Shown here one piece after another: positions 1 through 8,532 of a DNA stretch of 64,000 nt. The stretch lies in NCBI RefSeq assembly GCF_025399895.1, contig NZ_JAODUA010000022.1:32854-96853 (forward strand), in the 5' to 3' direction. Positions within the stretch are counted from its first letter, which is position 1; every line of letters starts with the position of its first letter. The notes beneath the pieces are model-generated. The model did not search any database and was not told the origin of the DNA. It worked only from the letters and a program-made list of their open reading frames with translations. The translations under genes were made by a program, and so were the position numbers. This DNA is from Streptomyces sp. ASQP_92. GTDB lineage: Bacteria > Actinomycetota > Actinomycetes > Streptomycetales > Streptomycetaceae.

Positions 1-455
1 GCCGACCGCGTCGCGGCGTGGTCGTACACCGCGATGAGCGGGAGGGTCTTGGTGTGGGCGTCGTCGTAGCCCTGGCGAATCAGCCCCGAGACGTTGAACA
101 GCTCCTCGTCGACCCTTCCGGCGGCGAGCGCTCCGGCCGCGCCCTCGGGGTAGACGTACAGCTCGTTCCCCGACCGCCTGGTCTGGACGAGCGGTACGGA
201 GCCGTCCTCGCGGGGCAGGGCGGTGACGCCGGTGGGGGCGCCGGAGCGGTCCCTGCTCACCACGACCTTGTCGCCGGTGACGAGGGTGACGGTGGCCGGT
301 TTCCCGGTACCGCTCGCGGCGCCGCCCACGAGCGGTCTCTTGGCGGTGGCCGCGGTGTCGTCGTGTCGTGGCGCTGCCACGGACGGCGCCACCGCGGAGA
401 CGGCGAGGGCGGCGGCGACCGCCACCCCCAACGCCGTACGCGATATCGGGCGCAT
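1..455 (-). CDS. Secreted S8 (subtilisin-like) serine peptidase, N-terminal part only
   Basis: The minus strand opens with ATG at 455 and runs off the left edge of the window, so only about 151 residues are visible. They begin MRPISRTALGVAVAAALAVS, a Sec signal peptide with an AAP/APR-type cleavage region near residue 28. A pre-region follows (TVTLVTGDKVVV, then ALPREDGSV, ELYVYPEG, DEELFNVSGLIRQGYDDA). This order is what I know from the large (about 1,100 aa) streptomycete S8 peptidases, in which it precedes the catalytic domain. The catalytic triad lies outside the window, so the family call rests on the propeptide alone. The gene is divergent from the LuxR-type regulator at 644, with 188 bp of shared promoter space. 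Confidence 0.75.
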   Translation of the reverse strand, partial: MRPISRTALGVAVAAALAVSAVAPSVAAPRHDDTAATAKRPLVGGAASGTGKPATVTLVTGDKVVVSRDRSGAPTGVTALPREDGSVPLVQTRRSGNELYVYPEGAAGALAAGRVDEELFNVSGLIRQGYDDAHTKTLPLIAVYDHAATRS

Positions 456-643
456 CGCTCTCCCCAGGTCGATCCGGCACAAAAGACACCGCGCACAAAA
501 CGCGCAAATCCCCCGTACCCGGAGGCTGTTGGTGCTGCGGTGGCTCGACATTGGCAGAGCGGCGGGAGATACGGGGATGATGTTGGGAGGCGGGTTTGCG
601 CCGGGGCGGTTTCCCGCCAGACACAGGCTCTGAGAGGCGGTCC

Positions 644-1627
644 ATGGTGCTGGGAGCGATAGGTCTCGACGAGACGCAGGAGTCGGCGTACCGCGCCCTG
701 GTCGCGGTGGGCGCGGCCGAGGTGACGGATCTCGCGCACCGGCTCGCGCTCCCCGAGAGCGAGACCGAGCGCGCGCTGCGCCGTCTGGAGCGGCACGGCC
801 TGGCCGCCCAGTCCTCGGCCCGCACCGGCCGGTGGGTCGCGGCGCCGCCCGGGGTCGCGCTCGGCGCGCTGCTCACCCAGCAACGCCACGAGCTGGACCA
901 GGCCGAACTGGCGGCGGCGCTGCTCGCCTCCGAGTACCGGGCCGAGGCGGCCGAGCCGGCCGTGCACGACCTGGTCGAGGTGGTGACCGGGGCGAGCGCG
1001 GTCTCCCACCGCTTCCACCAGTTGCAGTTGGGCGCCGCCGAGGAGGTGTGCGCGCTGGTGACGGGCAAGCCGGTGGCGGTCACCGGGATGGACAACGAGT
1101 CCGAGGAGCGGGCCTCGAACCGGGGGGTCGCCTACCGGGTGGTCATCGAACGCGAGGTGCTTTCGCTGCCCGCCGGGATCGTCGAGCTGTCGGCGGCGCT
1201 GGGCCGCGACGAGCAGGTGCGGACGGTGGAGCGCGTACCGACCAAGCTCGTCGTCGCGGACCGCAGCCTCGCGATGGTGCCGCTGACCGGCCGGGACGCC
1301 GAGCCGGCCGCGCTCGTGGTGCATGCGAGCGGCCTGCTGGAATCGCTGATGGGCCTCTTCGAGGCCGTGTGGAAGGACGCGCTGCCGCTGCGGCTCGGCG
1401 GCGGGGACCTCGGCATCGTCGAGGATGCACCGGGCCCGGACGCCACCGACCTGGAGATCCTGTCGCTGCTGCTGGCGGGAATGACCGACGCGAGCGCCGC
1501 GAAGCAGTTGGAGCTGGGGTTGCGGACGGTGCAGCGGCGGGTCAAGGGCCTGATGGAGCTCACCGGCGTGACCACCCGGCTCCAGCTCGGGTGGCACGCC
1601 TACGAACGGGGCTGGGTCACCCGCTGA
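644..1627 (+). CDS. LuxR-type HTH regulator with TrmB-like N-terminus
   Basis: A 327-residue cytoplasmic DNA-binding protein. The first 60 residues form a winged-helix-like segment (LDETQESAYRALVAVGAAEV, then LALPESETERALRRLERHGL) resembling TrmB-type domains. The middle is an effector-like region, and the last 65 residues are a LuxR/GerE helix-turn-helix (DLEILSLLLAGMTDASAAKQ followed by RTVQRRVKGLMELTG). I chose the ATG at 644 rather than the in-frame ATG at 596, because family members start at the VLGAIGLDETQ segment and a GAGAGG-like ribosome site lies just upstream. It is divergent from the S8 peptidase gene, and regulators of this architecture commonly pair with that peptidase class, so control of the peptidase gene is a reasonable inference. 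Confidence 0.8.
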   Translation: MVLGAIGLDETQESAYRALVAVGAAEVTDLAHRLALPESETERALRRLERHGLAAQSSARTGRWVAAPPGVALGALLTQQRHELDQAELAAALLASEYRAEAAEPAVHDLVEVVTGASAVSHRFHQLQLGAAEEVCALVTGKPVAVTGMDNESEERASNRGVAYRVVIEREVLSLPAGIVELSAALGRDEQVRTVERVPTKLVVADRSLAMVPLTGRDAEPAALVVHASGLLESLMGLFEAVWKDALPLRLGGGDLGIVEDAPGPDATDLEILSLLLAGMTDASAAKQLELGLRTVQRRVKGLMELTGVTTRLQLGWHAYERGWVTR

Positions 1628-1644
1628 GGCCCAGGGTGCCCGCA

Positions 1645-1785
1645 CCCTCTTCCGCCTGCGGGTCGTGGTCGCTTCTCGCGCAGTTCCCCGCGCCCCTGAA
1701 CCCTCTTCCGCCTGCGGACCGCGGGGGCTTCTCGCGCAGTTCCCCGCGCCCCTCAACCCCCCTTCGACCTGCGGCAACGGGCTGG
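1645..1785. repeat. Two and a half tandem copies of an interspersed intergenic repeat
   Basis: Copy A is 1645-1700, copy B 1701-1756 and a partial copy C 1757-1785, so the unit is 56 bp. Each full copy contains CCGCCTGCGG and then CTTCTCGCGCAGTTCCCCGC. The reverse complement matches the core of the six-copy array at 10021-10376. The repeat lies between two genes on the plus strand and codes for nothing recognisable. Confidence 0.85.
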
Positions 1786-1803
1786 TTGCCGCACCCTGGG
1801 CAG

Positions 1804-2286
1804 ATGGGCGTGTGGCAGCTTCTCGTGGTGGGGGCGGTGATGCTGATGGGGCTGGGCGGCGTGCTGGTACCCGGCATCCCGGGGCAGGCGATCGTGTGGG
1901 CCGCCGTGGCGTGGTGGGCGCTCGACGACATCACCGGACTCGCCTGGGGCGTACTCGCGGGGGCCACCGGCGTCCTCCTCCTGAACCAGGCGCTCAGACC
2001 CCTCCTGCCGCCGCGCCGGTTCAAGGCGGCCGGGGTGTCCAGGAGATCGGTCCTCGCCGCGGGCGCGACCGCCGTCGCCGGGTTCTTCGTGCTGCCCGTG
2101 CTCGGCGGACTCGCCGGGTTCGTCGGCGGGCTCTACGGTGCGGAGCGCAGACGGCTGGGCAGCCACGGGGACGGCTGGACCTCGGCCCGTACGATCCTGC
2201 GCGCGGGCGGCTACTCGGTGATGGCCGAGCTCTTCGCCTGTCTGCTCGTCGCCGGGGCCTGGCTCGGCGCGGTGATCTGGGGCTGA
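1804..2286 (+). CDS. DUF456-family small integral membrane protein
   Basis: 160 residues, mostly hydrophobic. Segments around residues 3-25, 35-60, 78-105 and 138-158 look membrane-spanning. The pattern GVLVPGIPGQAIVWAAVAWW near the N-terminus and the glycine-rich GGLAGFVGGLYGAERRR stretch in the middle fit DUF456 proteins, whose function is unknown. The ATG at 1804 follows the repeat array directly, and I see no strong ribosome site. It lies 29 bp ahead of the oxidoreductase at 2316 and may be co-transcribed with it. Confidence 0.7.
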   Translation: MGVWQLLVVGAVMLMGLGGVLVPGIPGQAIVWAAVAWWALDDITGLAWGVLAGATGVLLLNQALRPLLPPRRFKAAGVSRRSVLAAGATAVAGFFVLPVLGGLAGFVGGLYGAERRRLGSHGDGWTSARTILRAGGYSVMAELFACLLVAGAWLGAVIWG

Positions 2287-2315
2287 GCGGCGCTCCGGCG
2301 TGTGAGGGTGACCCC

Positions 2316-2684
2316 ATGACCGAATTCAGCGAGGCCGAGCGCGGCTATCTCAAGAGCCAGCGGCTCGGCCGGCTCGCCACCGTGGACGGCAAGGGCCAAC
2401 CGCAGGCCAACCCCGTCGGCTTCTTCCCGCAGGACGACGGGACGATCCTCATCGGCGGGTACGCGCTGGGCACCACGAAGAAGTGGCGCAACCTCCAGGG
2501 CAACCCGAAGGCCGCCCTGGTGATCGACGACGTGGTGAGCGTACGGCCGTGGAAGGTGCGCGGCGTCGAGATCCGCGGCAGGGCCGAACTCCTCACCGGG
2601 CCGCACGAGTTGGGGCCGCACTTCAGCGAGGAGCTCATCCGTATCCACCCGGAGACGATCCACAGTTGGGGTCTGGACCAGTGA
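2316..2684 (+). CDS. PPOX-class (pyridoxamine oxidase-fold) oxidoreductase, probably F420- or FMN-dependent
   Basis: 122 residues forming one split-barrel domain. It opens with SEAERGYLKSQRLGRLATVD, has the NPVGFF strand, the TKKWRNLQGNPKAALVIDD segment and WKVRGVEIRGRAE. These are the landmarks of the small actinobacterial PPOX-class oxidoreductases, in which the LGRLATV and KWRN parts line the cofactor pocket. F420 is the likely cofactor in this phylum, but nothing in the sequence proves it over FMN or heme. The substrate is unknown. The length is typical for the single-domain family. Confidence 0.75.
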   Translation: MTEFSEAERGYLKSQRLGRLATVDGKGQPQANPVGFFPQDDGTILIGGYALGTTKKWRNLQGNPKAALVIDDVVSVRPWKVRGVEIRGRAELLTGPHELGPHFSEELIRIHPETIHSWGLDQ

Positions 2685-2890
2685 GTGAAGCCGTCCCGTC
2701 GGCGAGGGTGCACCGAAGCGGACCCTGACCTTCCGGCGCGTCCGGCGGGGATACCGACCGGTAAGGGGCTTTGGTCTCCCGGTTGTTAGGATTTCGTGCA
2801 TCTACTGCGGGGGGATTTTGTTGATGGTGGGGGGATTCGCGCCCTCCGGCTGCCCTCCTGCACACGTATCGCCCATGACCAGGAGAGCAC

Positions 2891-5191
2891 GTGCACCCTT
2901 CCGCCATACCGAGCCGGACCCGATCGCCTCGTTCGACCGGGGGGCCGAACCGGCTCGTCACCGCGGCAACTCTGCTCGCCCTGGCGGTGACCGCCGGACC
3001 GCTCGCCTCGCCCGCCCTGGCCGCCCCACCGGTGGCGCCCACCGCGTCCGGCGCCGCGCCGGCCTCTCGTGCGGCGACGTTCAAGATCGCCGCCGACGCG
3101 GAGGTCCTGAGCGCGGGACGGACCGGGTTCCTGTCCATCGCGAAGTCGGGAAGCGGACACGACGTGCTGTGGACGCGGTACGCCGACGGGCATACGACGG
3201 TGGTGCTGAAGGACGCCCCCTCGTACGCATCCCTGCCCTCGTTCTTCGGGACCTCGTCGGACATGGTGGCGGTCAGGGACGACGCCGGTACCAAGGTCAC
3301 CCTGCTCGACATGACCACCGGGTCGTCGAACGTCGTCGACCTCGCCTCGTACGGCTACTTCTACCTGGGCACGGTCGGTTCACACATCCTCGCGTACAAG
3401 CGAACCGGTGACACCGTGGAGCCTCACGTCCTGGACGTCGTGGACCAGAAGGTGACCGACCGGGTCATCACCGGCCTGCCCGCAGGCGTCCGGGAGGTCG
3501 ACGTGGAAGCGGGGTCGGGTGACTTCGCGGCGCTGCGGTACACGATTTCCTCGACCAACAGCGAGTTCTTCGACTACATCGCGGCCGACCTGTCCTCGGC
3601 CAAGGTGGTCACCGGGAACAGCATGCTGGGTGGTTACATCACGAAGGCCGCCGTGTCCGCCACCCATCTGGCGCTGGCGGGCGGCGTGTTCACGAGCGAC
3701 ACCTCGTCGTCGGTGCGGACCATGGAGCTCGGCGGGGACCAGAAGCGCTGGGACATGAACCTGGACCGCAAGCAGGGGGACGGGCTGGTGGGACTGGTCG
3801 GCGGCTGGTCCCTGTACGGCGAGAACCGCAGGCTCAACGAGGGGAACAACCTCACGGATTCGGCGCTGCGCGCCACGCCGATCGGCGGTGGCACGGAGCG
3901 CACGGTCATGGACCACGCCAGTTCCGCCGCTCCCGCCCCGGACGGCAGCCTGCTGGTGATGGGCGGCACCTCCGCCGAGGGCGAGGGCCTCTACCGGATC
4001 TCGGCCGGAGCCGACGGGGCGCCGGTCGCCCAGCTCCTCTCGGGCACGGGCCACCCCACGAAGCTCATCGTGGAGGAATCGCAGGTCCCGGCGGTGGCCG
4101 CGCTCGACAATGCCCCGTGGCGGCCCAAGTGGCGGCTGACGCACAGCAACACCGATGTGACCGTCACCCTGCGCCACACCGCGTCCGGCGCCCAGCGCGA
4201 GATCGAGCTCCGGGTCGACCCCGCCCAGTGGGAGTCGACCGCCCCCGCCTGGCGCGAGCTCGACTGGGACGGCCTGATGGGGCCCTCCTACTCCCCGAAC
4301 ACGGCCGCCCCCAACGGCGGTTACACCTGGACCCTGACGGCCAAGCCCCGCAACGGCATCGGCCCCGACCTGATCGAGAGCGGCGCCTTCACGGTGTCCC
4401 GCAAGGCCGCCCCGCACGACTTCACGGACAACGGCTCTCCGGATCTGCTGATCCGCAGCGGCCTGGGCACCCTCTGGCGCACGGACACCTACCGCGAGCC
4501 GGGGACCGGGCAGCTCAAGGGCGGCGAAGCACAGACCATCGGCAGCGACTGGGACATCTACAACCAGGTCACGGCCGTCGGTGACGTGGCCGGAGCCTCC
4601 GGCGCCGACGCGGTGGCTCGGGACAAGGACGGCGTCCTGTGGCTGTACCTCGGCAAGGGCGACGGCACCTTCGACAGCCGGGTGCGGATCGGCTCGGGCT
4701 GGGGCGCGTACAACCAGCTCACGGGCGGCGGCGATGTCAGCGGCGACGGGCGCAGCGACCTGCTGGCCCGGGACGCCCAGGGGGTGCTGTGGCTGTACAA
4801 GGGCACCGGCAACTGGCGGGCCCCGTTCGCTCCCCGGGTGAAGGCCGGTACCGGCTGGGACATGTACAACCAGGTCACGGCGGTCGGGGACGTGGCCGGT
4901 GGCCCCGGCGGCGACCTCGTCGGCCGGGACAAGGACGGCGTCTCGTGGCTGTACCTCGGCAAGGGCGACGGCACCTTCGACAGCCGGGTGCGCATCGGCG
5001 AGGGCTGGGGCGCGTACAACCAGACGGTCGGGATCGGGGACTCCGACAGCGACGGCCGGGCCGATCTGTTCGTCACCACGTCCACCGGCGACTCGTACGT
5101 CTACCGCGGCACGGGCAACTGGCGGGCCCCGTTCGCCGCGCGTGAGCAGACCGGCCTGTCCCGCGTGTGGTCCGACGAGACCATCAGCTAG
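2891..5191 (+). CDS. Secreted FG-GAP/VCBS repeat protein
   Basis: 766 residues starting at GTG 2891, with an AGGAGAG ribosome site about 8 bases upstream. The N-terminus has basic residues, a hydrophobic core (LVTAATLLALAVTAGPLASP) and an ALA cleavage site near residue 44, so export by Sec is expected. Residues 60-500 are a beta-rich, propeller-like region with no motif I can name. From about residue 509 there are repeated FG-GAP units of the form GDVSGDGRSDLLARD followed by LWLYKGTG, with DxDxDG-type calcium loops (DSDSDGRADLFV in the last). Such repeats form beta-propellers on the cell surface. The ligand is unknown. The DNA of neighbouring repeats is nearly identical over long stretches, which suggests recent internal duplication. 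Confidence 0.85.
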   Translation: MHPSAIPSRTRSPRSTGGPNRLVTAATLLALAVTAGPLASPALAAPPVAPTASGAAPASRAATFKIAADAEVLSAGRTGFLSIAKSGSGHDVLWTRYADGHTTVVLKDAPSYASLPSFFGTSSDMVAVRDDAGTKVTLLDMTTGSSNVVDLASYGYFYLGTVGSHILAYKRTGDTVEPHVLDVVDQKVTDRVITGLPAGVREVDVEAGSGDFAALRYTISSTNSEFFDYIAADLSSAKVVTGNSMLGGYITKAAVSATHLALAGGVFTSDTSSSVRTMELGGDQKRWDMNLDRKQGDGLVGLVGGWSLYGENRRLNEGNNLTDSALRATPIGGGTERTVMDHASSAAPAPDGSLLVMGGTSAEGEGLYRISAGADGAPVAQLLSGTGHPTKLIVEESQVPAVAALDNAPWRPKWRLTHSNTDVTVTLRHTASGAQREIELRVDPAQWESTAPAWRELDWDGLMGPSYSPNTAAPNGGYTWTLTAKPRNGIGPDLIESGAFTVSRKAAPHDFTDNGSPDLLIRSGLGTLWRTDTYREPGTGQLKGGEAQTIGSDWDIYNQVTAVGDVAGASGADAVARDKDGVLWLYLGKGDGTFDSRVRIGSGWGAYNQLTGGGDVSGDGRSDLLARDAQGVLWLYKGTGNWRAPFAPRVKAGTGWDMYNQVTAVGDVAGGPGGDLVGRDKDGVSWLYLGKGDGTFDSRVRIGEGWGAYNQTVGIGDSDSDGRADLFVTTSTGDSYVYRGTGNWRAPFAAREQTGLSRVWSDETIS

Positions 5192-5200
5192 GCACGGGCC

Positions 5201-5226
5201 GGCCGGGCGGGGTGGCACGCCCGGCC
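5201..5226. terminator. Hairpin terminator shared by convergent genes
   Basis: A perfect 9-bp inverted repeat (GGCCGGGCG / CGCCCGGCC) with an 8-base loop starts 10 bases after the FG-GAP gene stop and lies 38 bases past the end of asnB on the other strand. There is no T-run, as is usual in high-G+C actinobacteria. It could act on both transcripts. Confidence 0.7.
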
Positions 5227-5263
5227 CACCCGGCCCTGCTCGCCGCGGGCTCCGCCCCTCCCG

Positions 5264-7105
5264 CTACGCCAACTTCAGCTCCGGCTTGTACAGGTCGAGC
5301 CAGATCGCGAGATCGAGGGTGCGCTCCAGGCCCCTGCGCGAGGCCTGGTGGATCTGCGGGGCGCTCACCTCGGCGGCCCGGCGCAGCCCGTCCCGGTCGA
5401 TGAGGTCGAAGACCGGGTGGGAGGGCCGGGCCAGCAGATCCTTGGCGTGGCCCTGGAGGGCGGTGGCGTACTTCGGGTCCTGCGTGGAGGGGTAGGGGCT
5501 CTTGACCCGGTCGTACACGGACCGCGGGATGACGTCCCGGGCCGCCTCGCGCAGCAGGCTCTTCTCGCGGCCGTCGAAGGACTTGACGGACCAGGGCGCG
5601 TTGTAGACGTACTCGACGAGGCGGTGGTCGCAGAACGGCACCCGCACCTCCAGGCCGACGGCCATGCTCGCGCGGTCCTTGCGGTCGAGCAGGACGCGGA
5701 CGAAGCGGGTGAGGTGGAGGTGGCTGATCTTGCGCATCCGGTACTCGAAGTCGCTCTCGCCGTCCAGGCGTTGGACGGCCGCGACGGCGGTGTCGTAGGA
5801 GTCCTTGACGTAGGCGGGAACGTTGAGGGCGGCCGAGAGGTCCGGGCGCAGCAGGCCCGCGTCGTCGCCGAACTGCTCGGCGAACTTCACCAGCCAGGGG
5901 AAGGTGTCGGCGGCGCGGGCTTCCTCGTCGAAGAACTGCTTGTAGCCGCCGAAGACCTCGTCCGCGGACTCGCCGGACAGGGCGACCGTGGAGTGTTCGC
6001 GTATCGCCTTGAAGAGCAGATAGAGCGAGGCGTCCATGTCGCCGAAGCCCATGGGGATGTCCCGGGCGCGGATCACCTTGGCCCGCACCTCCGGGTCGGC
6101 GAGGGCCTGGGCGTCGAGCACGATGTCCTGGTGGACGGTGCCGGAGGTGCGGGCCACGTCGTGGACGTAAGGGGTGTCGGGGGTGGCGCGCAGTTCGTCG
6201 GCGACGAAGTTCTCGGTCTGGCCGACGAAGTCCACCGCGAAGCTGCGCACCCGCTCGCCCTGCTCGCCGAGTTGACGGGCGGCGAGCGCGGTGAGCGCGG
6301 AGGAGTCGAGGCCGCCGGAGAGCAGCATGCAGCGCGGCACGTCGGCGACGAGCTGGCGCCGGACGGTGTCGTCGAGCAGCTCACGGACCCGGCGGATGCT
6401 GGTGGCGCGGTCGTCGTCGTGCGGCCGGGTTTCGAGCTTCCAGTACGTGTGGGTGCGCAGGCCGCCGCGGTCCACGGTGACGACGGTGCCGGGCTCGACC
6501 TCCTTCATGCCGTCCCACACCGCGTGGCCCGGCGTCTTGACGAAGGTGAACAGCTCGCGCAGCCCGTCGAGCGAGACCGAGCGGCGGGCCAGCGGGTTGG
6601 CGAGGATCGCCTTGGGTTCGGAGCCGAACAGCACGCCGTCGGCGGTCTCGTAGTAGTAGAAGGGCTTGATGCCCATCCGGTCGCGGATCATCACGAGGCG
6701 CTGGACGCGCTCGTCCCAGATCGCGAACGCGTACATGCCGTTGAGGCGTTCGGCGACGGCCTCGCCCCATTCGAGGTAGCCGTGCAGGACGACCTCGGTG
6801 TCGGAGTCGGTGGTGAACCGGTGCCCGCGGGCGGTGAGTTCGGCCTTCAGCTCGGTGAAGTTGTAGGCCTCGCCGGAGTAGACGAGGGCGACGGTCCTGC
6901 CGTCCGCCTCGACCGTCATGGGCTGGCGCCCGCCCGGGAGATCGATGATCGCGAGCCTGCGGTGGCCGAGAGCCGCCGGTCCCCCGGCCCAGACGCCGCG
7001 GTCGTCGGGGCCGCGGCAGTCCATCGTCTCGGTCATCGTGTCCAGGGTGTCCCGCTCGGCGCGCAGTTCACGGTCGAAGGATATCCAGCCGGTGATGCCA
7101 CACAT
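5264..7105 (-). CDS. asnB: Asparagine synthase, glutamine-hydrolysing
   Basis: 613 residues. The protein starts MCGITGW, so Cys2 is exposed after Met removal and serves as the glutaminase nucleophile; this fixes the start at 7105, with an AGGAGGAACC ribosome site just upstream. Residues 2 to about 200 are the class II glutaminase domain. The synthetase domain carries the ATP-binding SGGLDSS loop near residue 261. The reaction is aspartate + glutamine + ATP to asparagine + glutamate + AMP + PPi in the cytoplasm. The length fits the family. It stands alone on the minus strand, with no pathway partner adjacent. Confidence 0.93.
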   Translation of the reverse strand: MCGITGWISFDRELRAERDTLDTMTETMDCRGPDDRGVWAGGPAALGHRRLAIIDLPGGRQPMTVEADGRTVALVYSGEAYNFTELKAELTARGHRFTTDSDTEVVLHGYLEWGEAVAERLNGMYAFAIWDERVQRLVMIRDRMGIKPFYYYETADGVLFGSEPKAILANPLARRSVSLDGLRELFTFVKTPGHAVWDGMKEVEPGTVVTVDRGGLRTHTYWKLETRPHDDDRATSIRRVRELLDDTVRRQLVADVPRCMLLSGGLDSSALTALAARQLGEQGERVRSFAVDFVGQTENFVADELRATPDTPYVHDVARTSGTVHQDIVLDAQALADPEVRAKVIRARDIPMGFGDMDASLYLLFKAIREHSTVALSGESADEVFGGYKQFFDEEARAADTFPWLVKFAEQFGDDAGLLRPDLSAALNVPAYVKDSYDTAVAAVQRLDGESDFEYRMRKISHLHLTRFVRVLLDRKDRASMAVGLEVRVPFCDHRLVEYVYNAPWSVKSFDGREKSLLREAARDVIPRSVYDRVKSPYPSTQDPKYATALQGHAKDLLARPSHPVFDLIDRDGLRRAAEVSAPQIHQASRRGLERTLDLAIWLDLYKPELKLA

Positions 7106-7261
7106 GGTTCCTCCTGTTTCGCCTCTCCGGCCGGAGGGGGGACGTGCCGCCGACCGAAGCGGATGTATTGAGCACCTACCTATCTTCTGCATCGTGGGAT
7201 GTGGTGGGGCGGGGTGTCAACAGGGCCTGGGTGAGGGTGGCTTGAAGGTGGGGGGGCGGAG

Positions 7262-7356
7262 GTTTCTGCGCAGGTCCCCGCGCACCGAGTTGCCTGGGGT
7301 CGATGGTCGAGCGCGGCCCGCCTGGGGTTGAGCGCGCAGTTTCCCGCGCTCCTGAG
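7262..7356. repeat. Two diverged copies of the interspersed intergenic repeat
   Basis: Segments near 7262-7285 (TTTCTGCGCAGGTCCCCGC) and 7327-7356 (GCGCGCAGTTTCCCGCGC) match the core of the repeats at 1645 and 10021 with several substitutions. They are about 65 bp apart. They fill much of the 284-bp gap between asnB and chaA, in which I see nothing else. Confidence 0.6.
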
Positions 7357-7389
7357 GGCCGGGCCGACCGGGCCGGGGCCTCGGCAGGG

Positions 7390-8490
7390 TTACGGGCTGA
7401 CGGCCAGGACGATGTACGCGGCGAACAGGGAGAGATGCACCCCGCCCTGCATCAGGGTGGCGCGGCCCGGCACGACGGTGAGGATGCCGACCGCCACCGT
7501 CAGCGCGAGCAGCACCATGTGGCTGGCGCCCAGGCCCAGGACCAGCGGACCGGACAGCCAGATGGTGGCGAGGGCGACGGCCGGAATGGTGAGGCCGATG
7601 CTGGCCATGGCCGAGCCGAGCGCCAGGTTGAGGCTGGTCTGCACCCGGTCGCGGCGGGCGGCGCGCACCGCGGCGATCGTCTCGGGGAGCAGCACGAGCA
7701 GCGCGATGACGACGCCGACGACCGAGGCGGGCAGCCCGGCCGCGGCCACCCCCCGCTCGATGGTGGGCGAGACTCCCTTCGCCAGTCCCACGACCGCGAC
7801 GAGCGCCACCCCGAGCAGGACGACGCTGGTCCAGGCGGTGCGCGCGGAGGGCGGGTTGGCGTGCGCGTCGTCCCGCATCACCTCGCCCTGCTGCGTGACG
7901 GGCAGGAAGTAGTCGCGGTGACGCACGGTCTGGGTCGCCACGAACAGCCCGTACAGGAACACCGAGGCGATCGCCGCGAAGATGAGCTGGGCGGGCGAGA
8001 ACTCGGGGCCCGGCTTGCTGGTGGTGAAGGTAGGCAGGGCGAGGCTGAGGCCCGCGAGCGTGGTGACCGTCGCGAACGCGGTGACGGTGCCCTCGGCGTT
8101 GAAGACGGCCAGCCGGCGACGCACCGCGCCCACCAGGAGGCACACCCCGACGATGCCGTTGCAGGTGATCATCACCGCGGCGAAGACGGTGTCGCGGGCG
8201 AGCGAGGCACTCTTGTCGCCGCCGTCCGACATCAGGGTGACGATCAGCGCGACTTCGATGACGGTCACCGCGACCGCGAGCACCAGCGAACCGAACGGCT
8301 CGCCCACCCGGTGCGCCACCACCTCCGCGTGGTGCACGGCGGCGAGCACCGCGCCGGCCAGGAAACAGGCCACCAGCGCGACGAGCGCGCCGGGCAGCGA
8401 ACGGCCCCACGTCAGCGCGAGCAGCACGATGGCGAGCGGCGGCATCACCGCCGACCAGCGGTCCAGGGGCAGGCGCGCGAGACGGATCAT
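7390..8490 (-). CDS. chaA: Calcium/sodium:proton antiporter, ChaA family
   Basis: 366 residues with about ten to eleven membrane segments. Two hallmarks of the CaCA superfamily are visible. The first alpha repeat has HHAEVVAHRVGEPFGSLVLA followed by VTVIEVALI. The second has VLLPETIAAVRAARRDRVQT followed by LNLALGSAMASIGLTIP. The acidic residues in VTVIEV and LLPE are the expected ion ligands. It would exchange cytoplasmic calcium or sodium for protons at the cell membrane. The gene lies between repeat-rich gaps and shows no operon partner. Confidence 0.88.
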   Translation of the reverse strand: MIRLARLPLDRWSAVMPPLAIVLLALTWGRSLPGALVALVACFLAGAVLAAVHHAEVVAHRVGEPFGSLVLAVAVTVIEVALIVTLMSDGGDKSASLARDTVFAAVMITCNGIVGVCLLVGAVRRRLAVFNAEGTVTAFATVTTLAGLSLALPTFTTSKPGPEFSPAQLIFAAIASVFLYGLFVATQTVRHRDYFLPVTQQGEVMRDDAHANPPSARTAWTSVVLLGVALVAVVGLAKGVSPTIERGVAAAGLPASVVGVVIALLVLLPETIAAVRAARRDRVQTSLNLALGSAMASIGLTIPAVALATIWLSGPLVLGLGASHMVLLALTVAVGILTVVPGRATLMQGGVHLSLFAAYIVLAVSP

Positions 8491-8532
8491 GCCTTCGACG
8501 TTCTCAGAAGTGGCCGGGCCCCGCCCGTCGGG